From the NCBI RefSeq assembly GCF_039595935.1, contig NZ_JBCNKR010000006.1:2948001-3012000 (forward strand): a DNA stretch of 64,000 bases. The letters are read 5' to 3'. This DNA is from Flavobacterium sp. (GTDB lineage: Bacteria > Bacteroidota > Bacteroidia > Flavobacteriales > Flavobacteriaceae). A program made the position numbers and the translations under genes. The notes beneath the pieces are model-generated. The model ran no database searches, had not been told where the DNA came from, and saw nothing but the letters and a program-made list of their open reading frames with translations. This document shows positions 44,758-53,700 of the stretch, in pieces (within the stretch, counting starts at the first letter, position 1; the number at the start of each line of letters is the position of its first letter).

Positions 44758-45330
44758 TTACAGACTAATTTCTTTTCTGATCCTGCTCAGCGTCCTGCGT
44801 GTTATTCCAAGATAGCTTGCAATATCATTTACTGAAGCCTTGTTTACAACAGCAGGCTGTTCCTTAAGCATGCGCATGTATTTTTCCTTTGCAGTTTCAT
44901 TGCACAAAACACTGGCATACTGTTCCATTACCATATACTGCCGTTCGGCAATTGTCCTTCCGATATTCTGCCAGAGAGGGCTCTTTTGATAGAGATTCTG
45001 CAGGTCATTGTAACTGATTGTTATAAGTTCCGTATCTTCCACTGCCTGAATGGAAAGTTCCGAATGCTGCTGCGAAATAAAGCTTTTATATGAAGCTGTC
45101 AGATTATTTTCTGCACAGAAGCAGGAAGTCACTTCTTCGGATTTTTCATTTATGTAATATGTCCTTAGCAAACCTTTTTTAATAAAAGCCGCTTCATGAG
45201 AGGTTTTGCCGATCTCTGCAAAATAACTGTTTCGGGCTAATGTCCTTGTTTTGAAATACTGACTGTACTTTTCAAATTCCTGATCGCTTAGAGGGACAAT
45301 GCTCTTTAAAAATAATTTAAAACTTTCCAT
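44758..45330 (-). CDS. Crp/Fnr-family transcriptional regulator
   Basis: The regulator has 190 residues: an N-terminal cyclic-nucleotide-binding-like barrel (about 20-115, YFAEIGKTSHEAAFIKKGLLRTYY...SELSIQAVEDTELITI) and a C-terminal HTH (SVNDIASYLGITRRTLSRIRKEI). The cNMP site is not conserved as in classical Crp, so the ligand is unknown. It comes 22 bases after the phosphoesterase gene and is likely in the arsenic operon. Confidence 0.85.
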   Translation of the reverse strand: MESFKLFLKSIVPLSDQEFEKYSQYFKTRTLARNSYFAEIGKTSHEAAFIKKGLLRTYYINEKSEEVTSCFCAENNLTASYKSFISQQHSELSIQAVEDTELITISYNDLQNLYQKSPLWQNIGRTIAERQYMVMEQYASVLCNETAKEKYMRMLKEQPAVVNKASVNDIASYLGITRRTLSRIRKEISL

Positions 45331-45351
45331 AGCAGGTTTTATTTCAATACA

Positions 45352-46086
45352 TTAATATGCTTTTCTAAGCATAAAGGCGTAAATGTCCGGAAGAGGACTC
45401 TCTTCAATAGCGCGGGCTGCTTTTTCAATATCATACGGAACTCTTATGAATTCTACTTTAATGCCGTCTTTTTTGGAAATATTGCTGCTTTTTTCAATTG
45501 TTATCACAGCATAACAGCAGTGTGGATTTCTATCTTTAGGTTTTCCAACCGACCCTGCATTAATGGCGTGAAAATAAGTGCCTTTTTTATTTGGATTTTC
45601 CAATATGCGATGATACGGCAGATGAGAATGTCCGCAGATAAGAATGTCCGTATTGGAATCAAGAAAGATGTCGGTAAAATCTTTCTCATTTTTATCCTCA
45701 AGCAAATATTCCCTGTTGCTGTAAGGACTCCCATGGACCATCAAAATTTTTATAAGTCTGCTGGCCGTCTGGTATTCAAGTTTAATATGGGCAGGAAGAG
45801 CAGAAAGATATTTGATCTGCTCTTTGCCCACAATCTGATATGCGTAGCTTTGAATGTCATTTGAACCGTCATTATGTATCTCGACAGCTTTGACATCGTG
45901 ATTTCCTGCAAGGGTAGGGATATGCTTTTTACGAATCTCATTGATCACGGCATTGGGGCATAAATTGTAGCCTACTAAATCTCCTAAGCAGTAAACGGCA
46001 TCAATATTCTGCTCTTCAATACTTTTTAGGGTCTGCTCCAATGCGGGGAAGTTCGCATGTATATCCGATATTATTGCAATTCTCAT
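45352..46086 (-). CDS. Metallophosphoesterase (YfcE-like)
   Basis: The 244-residue product has the calcineurin-like metal motifs: D8-x-H10 (ISDIHANFPA), GD (CLGDLVGYN), GNHD, and late CGHSHLPYH. I set the start at ATG 46086, where MRIAIISDIH begins; this is 7 bases after the acr3 stop. The substrate is unknown. Phosphoesterases are occasional passengers in ars operons in this phylum; a link to arsenate/phosphate ester turnover is possible but unproven. Confidence 0.85.
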   Translation of the reverse strand: MRIAIISDIHANFPALEQTLKSIEEQNIDAVYCLGDLVGYNLCPNAVINEIRKKHIPTLAGNHDVKAVEIHNDGSNDIQSYAYQIVGKEQIKYLSALPAHIKLEYQTASRLIKILMVHGSPYSNREYLLEDKNEKDFTDIFLDSNTDILICGHSHLPYHRILENPNKKGTYFHAINAGSVGKPKDRNPHCCYAVITIEKSSNISKKDGIKVEFIRVPYDIEKAARAIEESPLPDIYAFMLRKAY

Positions 46087-46093
46087 ATTTCTT

Positions 46094-47179
46094 TTAAGCA
46101 GTTTCTGCAGGCAGTTGTTTTGTAAAATACTTTTTTCTAAACCAAAATGCAAGGTTTACCAGTGCTATAAGAGCAGGTACTTCTACCAAAGGACCAATAA
46201 CACCTGCAAATGCCTGTCCGCTGTTTATTCCGAATACTCCAATTGCCACGGCAATAGCCAATTCAAAATTATTGCCGGTGGCTGTAAACGCAATAGATGT
46301 AGCCTTTGAATAGTCAGCCCCAAAATATTTTCCTGTAAAAAAGCTGATGACAAACATTAAAGTAAAGTATATGACAAGCGGTATTGCAATACGCACGACA
46401 TCCATCGGGATTTGAACAATAAGTTCCCCTTTCAGGCTGAACATTACAATGATCGTAAAGAGCAGTGAAATAAGAGTAATCGGTGAGATAAACGGCACGT
46501 ACTTATCCTCAAACCATTCAGAGCCTTTTAAAGCTATCAAAGCATAGCGGCTTATGATTCCCAGAGCAAATGGAATACCTAGATAGATACCCACACTCTC
46601 GGCAATCTGTGCAATGATGATATTGACTTCAAAACCATCATATCCAAAATAGGGAGGTAGAATGGTTATAAAAATGTAAGCGTATACACTATAAAGCAGT
46701 ACCTGAAAAATACTGTTTAGGGCAATTAGTCCTGCAGCATATTCGCGGTGTCCGTCTGCCAGATCGTTCCATACCACAACCATTGCGATACAACGTGCCA
46801 GGCCAATCAGGATCACCCCGATCATGTATTCAGGATATCCGCTTAAAAACAGGAGCGCCAACAAAAACATCAAGACAGGGCCTACAATCCAGTTCAGGAA
46901 TAAAGAGGCGCCCAAGACTTTAGTGTTCTTGAAAACCTGTCCCATCTGTTCGTATTTTACTTTTGCCAGTGGCGGGTACATCATCAGGATAAGTCCTATT
47001 GCCAATGGAATGTTTGTTGTTCCGCTGGAGAAAGAATTGATGAAATCTCCGCTGGAAGGAATAAAGTATCCTATAGCCACGCCTATAGCCATAGCAAGGA
47101 AAATCCAAAGGGTCAAGAAGCGGTCAAGGAAGCTTAACTTTTTGCGTCCGACAGCTGGTGCACAGTTATTTGCTGACAT
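46094..47179 (-). CDS. acr3: Arsenite efflux transporter ACR3
   Basis: This is an inner-membrane As(III) exporter with 361 residues and about ten membrane helices. Family marks include FLDRFLTLWIFLAMAIGVAIG at the start, the ARCIAMVVVWNDLADG segment with the key cysteine, AFTATGNNFELAIAVAIGVFG and GPLVEVPALIALV. It starts one base after the arsC stop. A 30-codon remnant of a second ACR3 lies at 37.7 kb. Confidence 0.95.
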   Translation of the reverse strand: MSANNCAPAVGRKKLSFLDRFLTLWIFLAMAIGVAIGYFIPSSGDFINSFSSGTTNIPLAIGLILMMYPPLAKVKYEQMGQVFKNTKVLGASLFLNWIVGPVLMFLLALLFLSGYPEYMIGVILIGLARCIAMVVVWNDLADGHREYAAGLIALNSIFQVLLYSVYAYIFITILPPYFGYDGFEVNIIIAQIAESVGIYLGIPFALGIISRYALIALKGSEWFEDKYVPFISPITLISLLFTIIVMFSLKGELIVQIPMDVVRIAIPLVIYFTLMFVISFFTGKYFGADYSKATSIAFTATGNNFELAIAVAIGVFGINSGQAFAGVIGPLVEVPALIALVNLAFWFRKKYFTKQLPAETA

Positions 47180-47180
47180 T

Positions 47181-47795
47181 TTATTTTTTTATTTGTGAGA
47201 ATATGTAAAACATTTCAGTTCCAATCTGCAGACTGCGCTCCAGATAAGTTTCTTTCTGCTGAGGCGTTCCGTCGGAAATTTTTGGATCTTCAAAAGTGAT
47301 CGGGATTCTTTTCTCAGCGCCTGCTATAAACGGGCATCCACCGTCAGCCTGCGAACAGGTCATTATTGCGGCAAATCCGCTTTCAGGATTGAAATCATCA
47401 TCATAGGTTTTGGAAAAACCGATAACAGGAAGTTCGTCAGCTGAATATTTTATTGAATAAACGGGGTTTGAACCCTCTGAAAGGGTTTTGATGTTGAATC
47501 CTGAATCCTTCAAAGTCTCCGCTGCCATCGGGAAAAGGGCAGTAGCCTCGGTTCCTCCTGAATAGCATGAAACGTTTTTGATGCCGTAATAGGCGGCGGC
47601 AGTCTGCGCCCAAACCTGCGATAAGTGGCTTCTTCTGGAATTATGCGTGCAGATCAGGTTTAGTCTGGTTTCCAGCTTACTGTCCACTTTGGTCTGAATG
47701 AAGTCGATTAATGGCTGCAGGACTGCTTTGCGATCTTCAGAGATCTGCTTAAAATCAAATGATTTAACGGTATTCTCAATTTGTGGATATAACAT
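47181..47795 (-). CDS. arsC: Arsenate reductase, PTPase-like
   Basis: The 204-residue enzyme reduces As(V) to As(III) on a low-molecular-weight phosphatase fold. The active-site loop is C49-T-H-N-S-R-R55-S. Further cysteines in MTCSQADGGCPF (about 141-151) suit the intramolecular disulfide route that ends with thioredoxin. The N-terminal 43 residues are longer than in classical ArsC. It lies between DUF6428 and acr3 in the ars operon. Confidence 0.88.
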   Translation of the reverse strand: MLYPQIENTVKSFDFKQISEDRKAVLQPLIDFIQTKVDSKLETRLNLICTHNSRRSHLSQVWAQTAAAYYGIKNVSCYSGGTEATALFPMAAETLKDSGFNIKTLSEGSNPVYSIKYSADELPVIGFSKTYDDDFNPESGFAAIMTCSQADGGCPFIAGAEKRIPITFEDPKISDGTPQQKETYLERSLQIGTEMFYIFSQIKK

Positions 47796-47837
47796 AGTTT
47801 TTTGGCTGTAAAGGTTTATTGATTATCTGTTTAATGA

Positions 47838-48311
47838 TTAGCAGCATCCTCCGCCCGGAGTGCATGAAGAAACATTATCAGTATTTAGCTGAGATAATTT
47901 TACTTTAGGCTTATCAGATGGAATACCGCACTGCTCCTGAGCTAAGCAGGCTGTCTGTTTATTAAGCAGAGTGAAGTTTTTGCCGTTAAAATCCAAATCG
48001 TATTTCCCGATTGTAGTGTTCTGGTACTCCACTTCAATTTCATTGTCTTCAATTCCCAAGACTTTTTCTGAAAGCTCAATGATGTGGATCAGTTTCTGAG
48101 GTTTAAGCCTGTGCTCGTAGTCGTTGGCATCCCAAAGCTGGAAGTTTACAACTGTTTCTTTTCTTACTGTTCCTCCGCAGTCGATGAAGTTTTTGGTAAC
48201 CAAGCCTACTTCAGTTACGTGAAAATATTCTGGTACAAATGTGCCGTCCGGCAATTCAAAATTTACAGCTTCCACTGTTTTAAGCACTTCTTTAATTTCT
48301 GAAAGTTTCAT
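47838..48311 (-). CDS. DUF6428-family arsenic-operon protein
   Basis: The protein has 157 residues, soluble. Motifs FELPDGTFVPEYFHVTEVG, FIDCGGTVRKE and FQLWDANDYEHRLKP mark the family, which I know only from arsenic operons of Bacteroidota. The tail is cysteine-rich (ACLAQEQCG...SSCTPGGGCC), suggesting As(III) binding. No activity is known. It lies between arsN-like and arsC genes. Confidence 0.75.
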   Translation of the reverse strand: MKLSEIKEVLKTVEAVNFELPDGTFVPEYFHVTEVGLVTKNFIDCGGTVRKETVVNFQLWDANDYEHRLKPQKLIHIIELSEKVLGIEDNEIEVEYQNTTIGKYDLDFNGKNFTLLNKQTACLAQEQCGIPSDKPKVKLSQLNTDNVSSCTPGGGCC

Positions 48312-48344
48312 AATTTTTTATATTTAGTTAAACTATATTTTTTA

Positions 48345-48830
48345 TTAATTAATAACGGAGCTTCTTCTTTCAAGAAGCGCAGTATTTCTCCAGATACCAT
48401 TCTGTTTTCCGATTTTTTCTCTTGTTCCAAGTATTCGGAAGCCTGCTTTTTCATGGATGCGGAGACTTGCTGTATTCTCAGGAAAGATTCCTGCCTGAAG
48501 CGTCCAGATTCCTTCTGTTTCGCTCTGTCGGACAAGTTCATTTAAAAGGGTAAGCCCGACTCCTTTTCCTGAATGTGCTGGATCCACATATACGCTCACC
48601 TCTGCAACCCCCGCATAAACGCAGCGTGAAGAAACAGGTGTAAGGGCAGCCCAGCCAATTACCTTGCCATCTTCCTGCATCACAACCCGGCATGACTTAA
48701 GATGTGACTGGTCCCAGTCTTCCCATGAAGGGGCGCTGGTCTGGAAAGTGGCATTGCCGGTATCTATCCCTTTTTGGTAAATTATTTTTACCTGATCCCA
48801 GTGTTTATCCGAAAGTTTTCTGATTTCCAT
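48345..48830 (-). CDS. ArsN-like GNAT acetyltransferase
   Basis: The 161-residue enzyme is close to the phosphinothricin acetyltransferase branch of GNATs: IRKLSDKHWDQVKIIYQKGI, GWAALTPVSSRCVYAGVAEVSVYV, the acetyl-CoA loop HSGKGVGLTLL and the late IHEKAGFRILGTREKIGK. Members in ars operons (ArsN1) acetylate arsinothricin or similar organoarsenicals. I place the start at 48830 (ATG in MEIRKL), because it leaves the ars repressor gene stop 12 bases upstream. The substrate is inferred from context. Confidence 0.78.
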   Translation of the reverse strand: MEIRKLSDKHWDQVKIIYQKGIDTGNATFQTSAPSWEDWDQSHLKSCRVVMQEDGKVIGWAALTPVSSRCVYAGVAEVSVYVDPAHSGKGVGLTLLNELVRQSETEGIWTLQAGIFPENTASLRIHEKAGFRILGTREKIGKQNGIWRNTALLERRSSVIN

Positions 48831-48841
48831 ATTTTTATAGA

Positions 48842-49174
48842 TTAGCAGCATTCACTTCGCTTTTTTGCCAAATGATCTGATATATGCTCAAAGAAACCTT
48901 TTATCTTTTCAAGTCCAGGTTCGTTGATGCAGTAGCAGATAGAATTTCCTTCGATGCTTCCTTTAATCAGTCCCGCATTTTTCAATTCTTTCAAATGCTG
49001 TGAAACGGTCGGCTGTGAAAGGGGAAGTTCGTTTACAATATCTCCGCAGATGCAAGCATCCACTTTTAATAAATATTCCATAATAGCAATACGCGCAGGA
49101 TGGCCTAATGCTTTTGCTAAAACAGCCAGCTCGTTCTGGCTTTCTGTAAAGTGATCTGTTTTTGTTGCTCCCAT
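48842..49174 (-). CDS. arsR: Arsenical-resistance operon repressor ArsR
   Basis: The 110-residue winged-helix repressor senses As(III). The metal site is in VDACICGDIV (cysteines about residues 38-44), the recognition helix is LSQPTVSQHLKELKNAG, and the tail ends KRSECC. I chose the ATG at 49174; an in-frame TTG at 49195 is possible. It is the first gene of the ars operon. An inverted repeat just upstream is a candidate site. Confidence 0.9.
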   Translation of the reverse strand: MGATKTDHFTESQNELAVLAKALGHPARIAIMEYLLKVDACICGDIVNELPLSQPTVSQHLKELKNAGLIKGSIEGNSICYCINEPGLEKIKGFFEHISDHLAKKRSECC

Positions 49175-49186
49175 CGTTTTATATTT

Positions 49187-49198
49187 ATATTGCAATAT
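49187..49198. promoter_or_regulatory. Candidate ArsR operator
   Basis: ATATTGCAATAT is a perfect 12-base palindrome 12 bases before the arsR start codon, followed by TACGATAATAATT. Size and place fit autorepression. Confidence 0.5.
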
Positions 49199-49639
49199 TA
49201 CGATAATAATTTAAATAAAAAAAAATATAAAGATTTATTTTTATGAAGATGAAGGCATCGGCTAAGAAAAAGATTCGATGCATATGGTTTTATAATATTG
49301 TTTGTTACCCGAATGCTAGTTTTATCAAACCAATGTATAAAGCAATAATTACATGGTTTATCGTTAGCTGATATTATATAAATACAATACAAACTGAACA
49401 ACCCATAATTAGAAAGATGTTCAGCATTTGCAGTTATTTGTTATTAATAATACCAATTTTAAATTTAAAATTGGTATTATTAGATTTTCATACTGGTTCA
49501 ATTTCGATCATTAATTTGAATGGACTTCCACACCGTTCAAATGAAAGACAATTTAAAAAAATTGATATCCTTCAATATTAACCGATTAATCTTAATTCTA
49601 GAATTTGGTCTTACAATAATTTACTATTGTACTTATAAG
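49199..49639. other. Gene-free stretch between arsenic and copper clusters
   Basis: No gene is seen; a short open frame on the - strand (49198-49401) lacks any support. The stretch includes the promoter region of arsR and a long perfect palindrome (49445-49482). Confidence 0.55.
49445..49482. repeat. 38-base perfect palindrome
   Basis: TAATAATACCAATTTTAAA pairs perfectly with its mirror half with no loop. Such an uninterrupted palindrome can form a cruciform or terminator-like hairpin. It could end the leftward multicopper oxidase transcript (stop at 49640) although it is 160 bases away, or mark an insertion scar. Confidence 0.6.
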
Positions 49640-52144
49640 CTAGTAATTTAAAATAAATCCTGCACCAAAGCCCATATCACTGTCATAGTGTGAAGACAAA
49701 GAACCCCATCTGGTAATTATATAGCGTAGTCCTGCCATATATTCCTTGTCTGTATTCCACATCAAATTCATTCTAAGCCGTTTAGAAACGGGAATGTCTT
49801 TACGTTCAAATTGTAATCTGACTTTACCATCGGTAAAAACTTCAGCTTGTGCTACTATTAACATAGGTAGGATGTAGTTAACCCCTAGACTTACCACTGC
49901 ACGTTTATCCTTAGTATTGGTTTGTCCAAAAAGATTATTTTCTTGTATATCTTCTCCCATTCTTCTATATCTCCAGTCAAATCCTATAAAAGGCATTAAC
50001 CATTGCATTTTTCCAATATATCGACCAATATGTGTTTCTGTTTCATAACCATGCATGTCATTGTATCCTAACCTCCATTCGGTTCCAATGCTCCAGCGTG
50101 TACTTTGATACATTGCTTCACCGTCATTTCCATTGGTGGCAAAATCATTTTCTGCCATAAAGTGGAATTTTCTGTCGTCGGCAAAAAGTTTTCGCTGTGC
50201 TAGTTTTGGGTTTGGTATTTCAGGATTGGCCGGCTGATTTTCATAAGTAAAAACCCTGCCCATTCCGCTCATCATATGATATAAAATATGGCAGTGAAAA
50301 AACCAGTCTCCATCAACATTGGCATTAAATTCCAAAGTATCGGTTTCCATAGGCATTATATCAATCACATTTTTTAATGGTGCATATTCTCCTTGTCCAT
50401 TAAGAACCCTGAAATCATGTCCATGCAAGTGCATTGGATGGCGCATCATAGAATTATTATGCAAAATTATACGTACATTTTCACCTTTTTTAATTAATAT
50501 TTTATCAGCTTCTGAAACCACCTTATTGTCCAGACTCCATACATATCGATTCATATTCCCCGTAAGTTCAAATTTTAGTTCTTTAACAGGGGCATTTTCG
50601 GGAAGCGTAGTTTTTGTAGGTGATTTAAGCATTGCATAATTTAGTGTTGTAATATCCGAAAGTGCATTGGCATTATATTGCTCAGCATCCATTTTCATTC
50701 CTTCCATCTTTGTACTGGTTTTAGGCTTTGTTTCACCTGTAATCTCAGGATACATTACTACATTCATATCCATCTTATTAAGGCTCATGCTCATTCCCAT
50801 GTCATCCAGATCGCCATTCATTTTCATCATGCCGTTCATCATTTTCATTCCTTCGAAATATTTAAGTTTTGGCAAAGGAGCTACTAATTGCTTAATTCCG
50901 CTTCCGATGTAAAGGGACGTAGATTTTGTTCGGTCTTCGGGTGTTGCTAAAAATTCATAAGCTGTTTTATCAGCTGGAATAGTAACAACTATGTCATAGG
51001 TTTCAGAAACTGCAATAATTAGTCGATCAACCTCAACGGGTTCTACGTCATTCCCATCATTTGCCACAACCGTAATTTTCCCACCGGCATAGGTTAACCA
51101 AAAGTAGGTTGATGCACCTCCATTGGAAACCCGTAATCGGACCTTATCACCTGCTTTAAATTGGGAAAGCTGATTTTCATTTTTCCCATTGATTAAAAAT
51201 TTGTCGTAATAAACATCACTGACATCCATGGCATTCATTCGCTTCCATTCATTTTTTATTTTGTCGCTGAAATACCCCTGTTTTATAGCTTCTGCATAAC
51301 TTTGTGTAGTGCCCTTTTTAATAGCAAACCAGTCTGATGCATTGTGCAGTAATCGATGTACATTTTCAGGTTTCATATCTGTCCATTCACTTAGTATTAT
51401 GGGAACGGAAGGCAAATCATCGATTCCCTTGCGAAAGGTCGGATCATCTGTCCTTTTATTCATAATGAACGAACCGTACATGCCTATCTGTTCCTGAAGT
51501 TCCGTATGGCTATGATACCAGTGTGTGCCATGCTGAATAATGGGAAAAGTATACAGATGCGTCGTATGGGGTTTAATTGGCATTTGAGTTAGATTTGGCA
51601 CACCATCATATTGATTGGGTAAGAATAAGCCATGCCAATGCAAGGAAGTATCTTCATCCAGCTCATTGTGAACATAGATTTCCGCAGTATCTCCTTCTGT
51701 AAAGGTCAAAGTAGGCATAGGTATTTGTCCGTTAACGGCAATGGCCCTTTTTGCTTTTCCTGTAAAATTTACAATTGTGTCTCTTATATACAGGTCATAT
51801 CGGACTACACGCGGTGGCGAAGTATTTTCTTCAGCTCTTTTCTGAGAAATAGAACTACTATTGCCGTCCTGAAGTGTCTTATTACCTTGGTCAGTTTGCT
51901 TGGTGGCTTTATTTTCTGCTGTTTTTGTTTGCTTGTCTGACTTTTCCGGAACTAGTTTCATACCGCACTTGGGGCAGTTTCCTGGTTTGGCTTCATGAAT
52001 TTCGGGATGCATTGGACAAGTATACGTAGTGGGATTTGACTCTTCTTTCGAAGGCTTTTTATCCATTTCCATTGTTTTCATATCCTGAGCATAAATTAGG
52101 ACAGGAAGCATGATAAAAACTAGTATTGTAAGTATATTTTTCAT
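49640..52144 (-). CDS. Multicopper oxidase (CopA-like) fused to a CopB-like barrel
   Basis: The protein has 834 residues. From the N-terminus: signal peptide (1-20), a heavy-metal-binding CPMHPE...CPKCGM module (43-63), a linker, and a three-domain copper oxidase with HWH at 169, HWYHSH at 208, HPMHLHGHDF at 569 and HCHILYHMM at 617. A Met-rich insert (about 432-486) is typical of copper-tolerance oxidases. From about 646 to the end the sequence changes to a CopB-like barrel (FADDRKFHFMAENDFATN...GTEWRLGYNDM...GFGAGFILNY). It probably oxidises Cu(I) in the periplasm, with the barrel anchoring it in the outer membrane. Confidence 0.88.
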   Translation of the reverse strand: MKNILTILVFIMLPVLIYAQDMKTMEMDKKPSKEESNPTTYTCPMHPEIHEAKPGNCPKCGMKLVPEKSDKQTKTAENKATKQTDQGNKTLQDGNSSSISQKRAEENTSPPRVVRYDLYIRDTIVNFTGKAKRAIAVNGQIPMPTLTFTEGDTAEIYVHNELDEDTSLHWHGLFLPNQYDGVPNLTQMPIKPHTTHLYTFPIIQHGTHWYHSHTELQEQIGMYGSFIMNKRTDDPTFRKGIDDLPSVPIILSEWTDMKPENVHRLLHNASDWFAIKKGTTQSYAEAIKQGYFSDKIKNEWKRMNAMDVSDVYYDKFLINGKNENQLSQFKAGDKVRLRVSNGGASTYFWLTYAGGKITVVANDGNDVEPVEVDRLIIAVSETYDIVVTIPADKTAYEFLATPEDRTKSTSLYIGSGIKQLVAPLPKLKYFEGMKMMNGMMKMNGDLDDMGMSMSLNKMDMNVVMYPEITGETKPKTSTKMEGMKMDAEQYNANALSDITTLNYAMLKSPTKTTLPENAPVKELKFELTGNMNRYVWSLDNKVVSEADKILIKKGENVRIILHNNSMMRHPMHLHGHDFRVLNGQGEYAPLKNVIDIMPMETDTLEFNANVDGDWFFHCHILYHMMSGMGRVFTYENQPANPEIPNPKLAQRKLFADDRKFHFMAENDFATNGNDGEAMYQSTRWSIGTEWRLGYNDMHGYETETHIGRYIGKMQWLMPFIGFDWRYRRMGEDIQENNLFGQTNTKDKRAVVSLGVNYILPMLIVAQAEVFTDGKVRLQFERKDIPVSKRLRMNLMWNTDKEYMAGLRYIITRWGSLSSHYDSDMGFGAGFILNY

Positions 52145-52172
52145 ATTGCTATTTTTATAGAATATTGTTCTG

Positions 52173-52667
52173 TTATTTTTTTTTCATTTCACCCAACTTG
52201 GCTTTCATCTGCGCAATTTCAGCTTCTTGTGCTTTTATAATGTCTTGTGCAAGCTGACTTATTTCTGGATCTTGAAGGGAAGCCTCTTTGGCCATGAGGA
52301 TTGCCGCTGCATGGTGTGGAATCATTGATTTTAAGAACTCTTTATCGTCAACAGCCGCTTGCAGTCTGATGCAGGAAAAAAAAATAATTGCAGCAAGGCC
52401 GCCTATGGCAAGTAATGCCATGTTCCACTTTTTATTCATATACATACTGCCCATTACAATAATCTCAATTATGAGCATCGGCATAGTCATTAGTCCTGCC
52501 ATGTAAAATTGATTTACATTGGGAATGACATTAGCAAAAACATCTACCATCGAGTACATTAGGATGTACATAGCAATAAATGACAATACGATCATAAATG
52601 CTAATTTTTTGTACATTTTTGGGTTTTTCTCTTTTGAATGCTGCTGTGTTGTGTGTTCCATTTTCAT
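52173..52667 (-). CDS. DUF305-family membrane protein
   Basis: The protein has 164 residues: a histidine-rich start (MKMEHTTQQHS), three membrane segments (about 20-42, 52-73 and 82-100), and a DUF305 core with FLKSMIPHHAAAILMA and AQDIIKAQEAEIAQMKAKL. DUF305 proteins have a ferritin-like helical fold and accompany copper genes. It is 28 bases from the oxidase start, so they are co-transcribed. Confidence 0.85.
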   Translation of the reverse strand: MKMEHTTQQHSKEKNPKMYKKLAFMIVLSFIAMYILMYSMVDVFANVIPNVNQFYMAGLMTMPMLIIEIIVMGSMYMNKKWNMALLAIGGLAAIIFFSCIRLQAAVDDKEFLKSMIPHHAAAILMAKEASLQDPEISQLAQDIIKAQEAEIAQMKAKLGEMKKK

Positions 52668-52816
52668 GATTTTTTTCCTTTAAAAGTTATTTAGATTAAT
52701 AAATTTTCCTCCAAAACAAATCTAATGGCACTATAATATAATACAGCATTAGCTTAAGTGGCGGGGATTTTTTCTGCGCTTGTATTTTTCAATGTGATAT
52801 TGTAATAGCTTAATAT

Positions 52817-53689
52817 TTATTTGCTTTTAAGTAATAATTGTAACTCTTCAAGCTGGTTTTTTAATTTTTCCGTGCCTTTCATTTTTTTCTGTTCTGCAAT
52901 TGCAAGGGCTTTTTTTGCAGCCTCGATGGCATTGGGATAATCCTTGAGTTCTACTGAGATTTTCTGTCTTAAAGTCGGATAATAAAAATTTTCAGGATCT
53001 AATTTTTCAGCTTCAGCTAACCACGATACTGCTTGGTTGTTTGCTCTGCACGTGGCTGAATAATAATTTGCTGCCTGAAACAATAAAGTAGCATTTTGAC
53101 TTTTTTCTTTAATAATATATTTGTCAATTAGGGCTAAAATTTCTTTGTCAGCTTTGCTTTTCATAGGTATTTTAACCATTGTGTTTTCCCATTCTATTTT
53201 AAGGAAGCCTTCTCCTTTACTGTTGATGTCATTTAATTCAATGGTAAAAGTTTCATAAAAACCAATCGTTTTTTCTGTGGGAACGGTAAAACGCATAACA
53301 TCTTTTTTCTCATCATAACCAGTTTCGCCATGTAAAGTAATATCACTATTGATAATTATAGTCCACTCATTTTCTGAAGGAATTGAGAATACAGAATAAG
53401 TTCCTTCTCTTAAAATATTGTTTCCAAAAGCAATATCTTCATTAGTACTTATGGTCGTACAATCGCTGGCGCCTGTTCGCCAGAGTTTACCAAAAGGCAC
53501 TAATTCGCCAAATATTTTTCGCCCTCTTACTAAGGGTCTGCTATAGGATATTTTGACTGTAGAACTTCCGATTTCTTGTTGAAATGATGCAGAGGGACTT
53601 GCAGGGGTAAGTTTAATTTGAATTTTTTCTTGTGCAGAAATTGATAACGATTGCATAATAATGAAGCTTAGCAGAATTATTTTTTTCAT
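52817..53689 (-). CDS. DUF2911-family secreted protein with TPR-like tail
   Basis: The 290-residue product has a signal peptide (MKKIILLSFIIMQSLSISAQ) from the ATG at 53689. The DUF2911 domain (about 21-165) has SYSRPLVRGRKIFGELVPFGKLWRTGA and REGTYSVFSIPSENEWTIIIN. The rest has TPR-like helices (WLAEAEKLDPENFYY...DYPNAIEAAKKALAIAE). Its function is unknown. It starts 11 bases from the stop of the nuclease-like gene. Confidence 0.8.
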   Translation of the reverse strand: MKKIILLSFIIMQSLSISAQEKIQIKLTPASPSASFQQEIGSSTVKISYSRPLVRGRKIFGELVPFGKLWRTGASDCTTISTNEDIAFGNNILREGTYSVFSIPSENEWTIIINSDITLHGETGYDEKKDVMRFTVPTEKTIGFYETFTIELNDINSKGEGFLKIEWENTMVKIPMKSKADKEILALIDKYIIKEKSQNATLLFQAANYYSATCRANNQAVSWLAEAEKLDPENFYYPTLRQKISVELKDYPNAIEAAKKALAIAEQKKMKGTEKLKNQLEELQLLLKSK

Positions 53690-53700
53690 AGTTTTTAATT

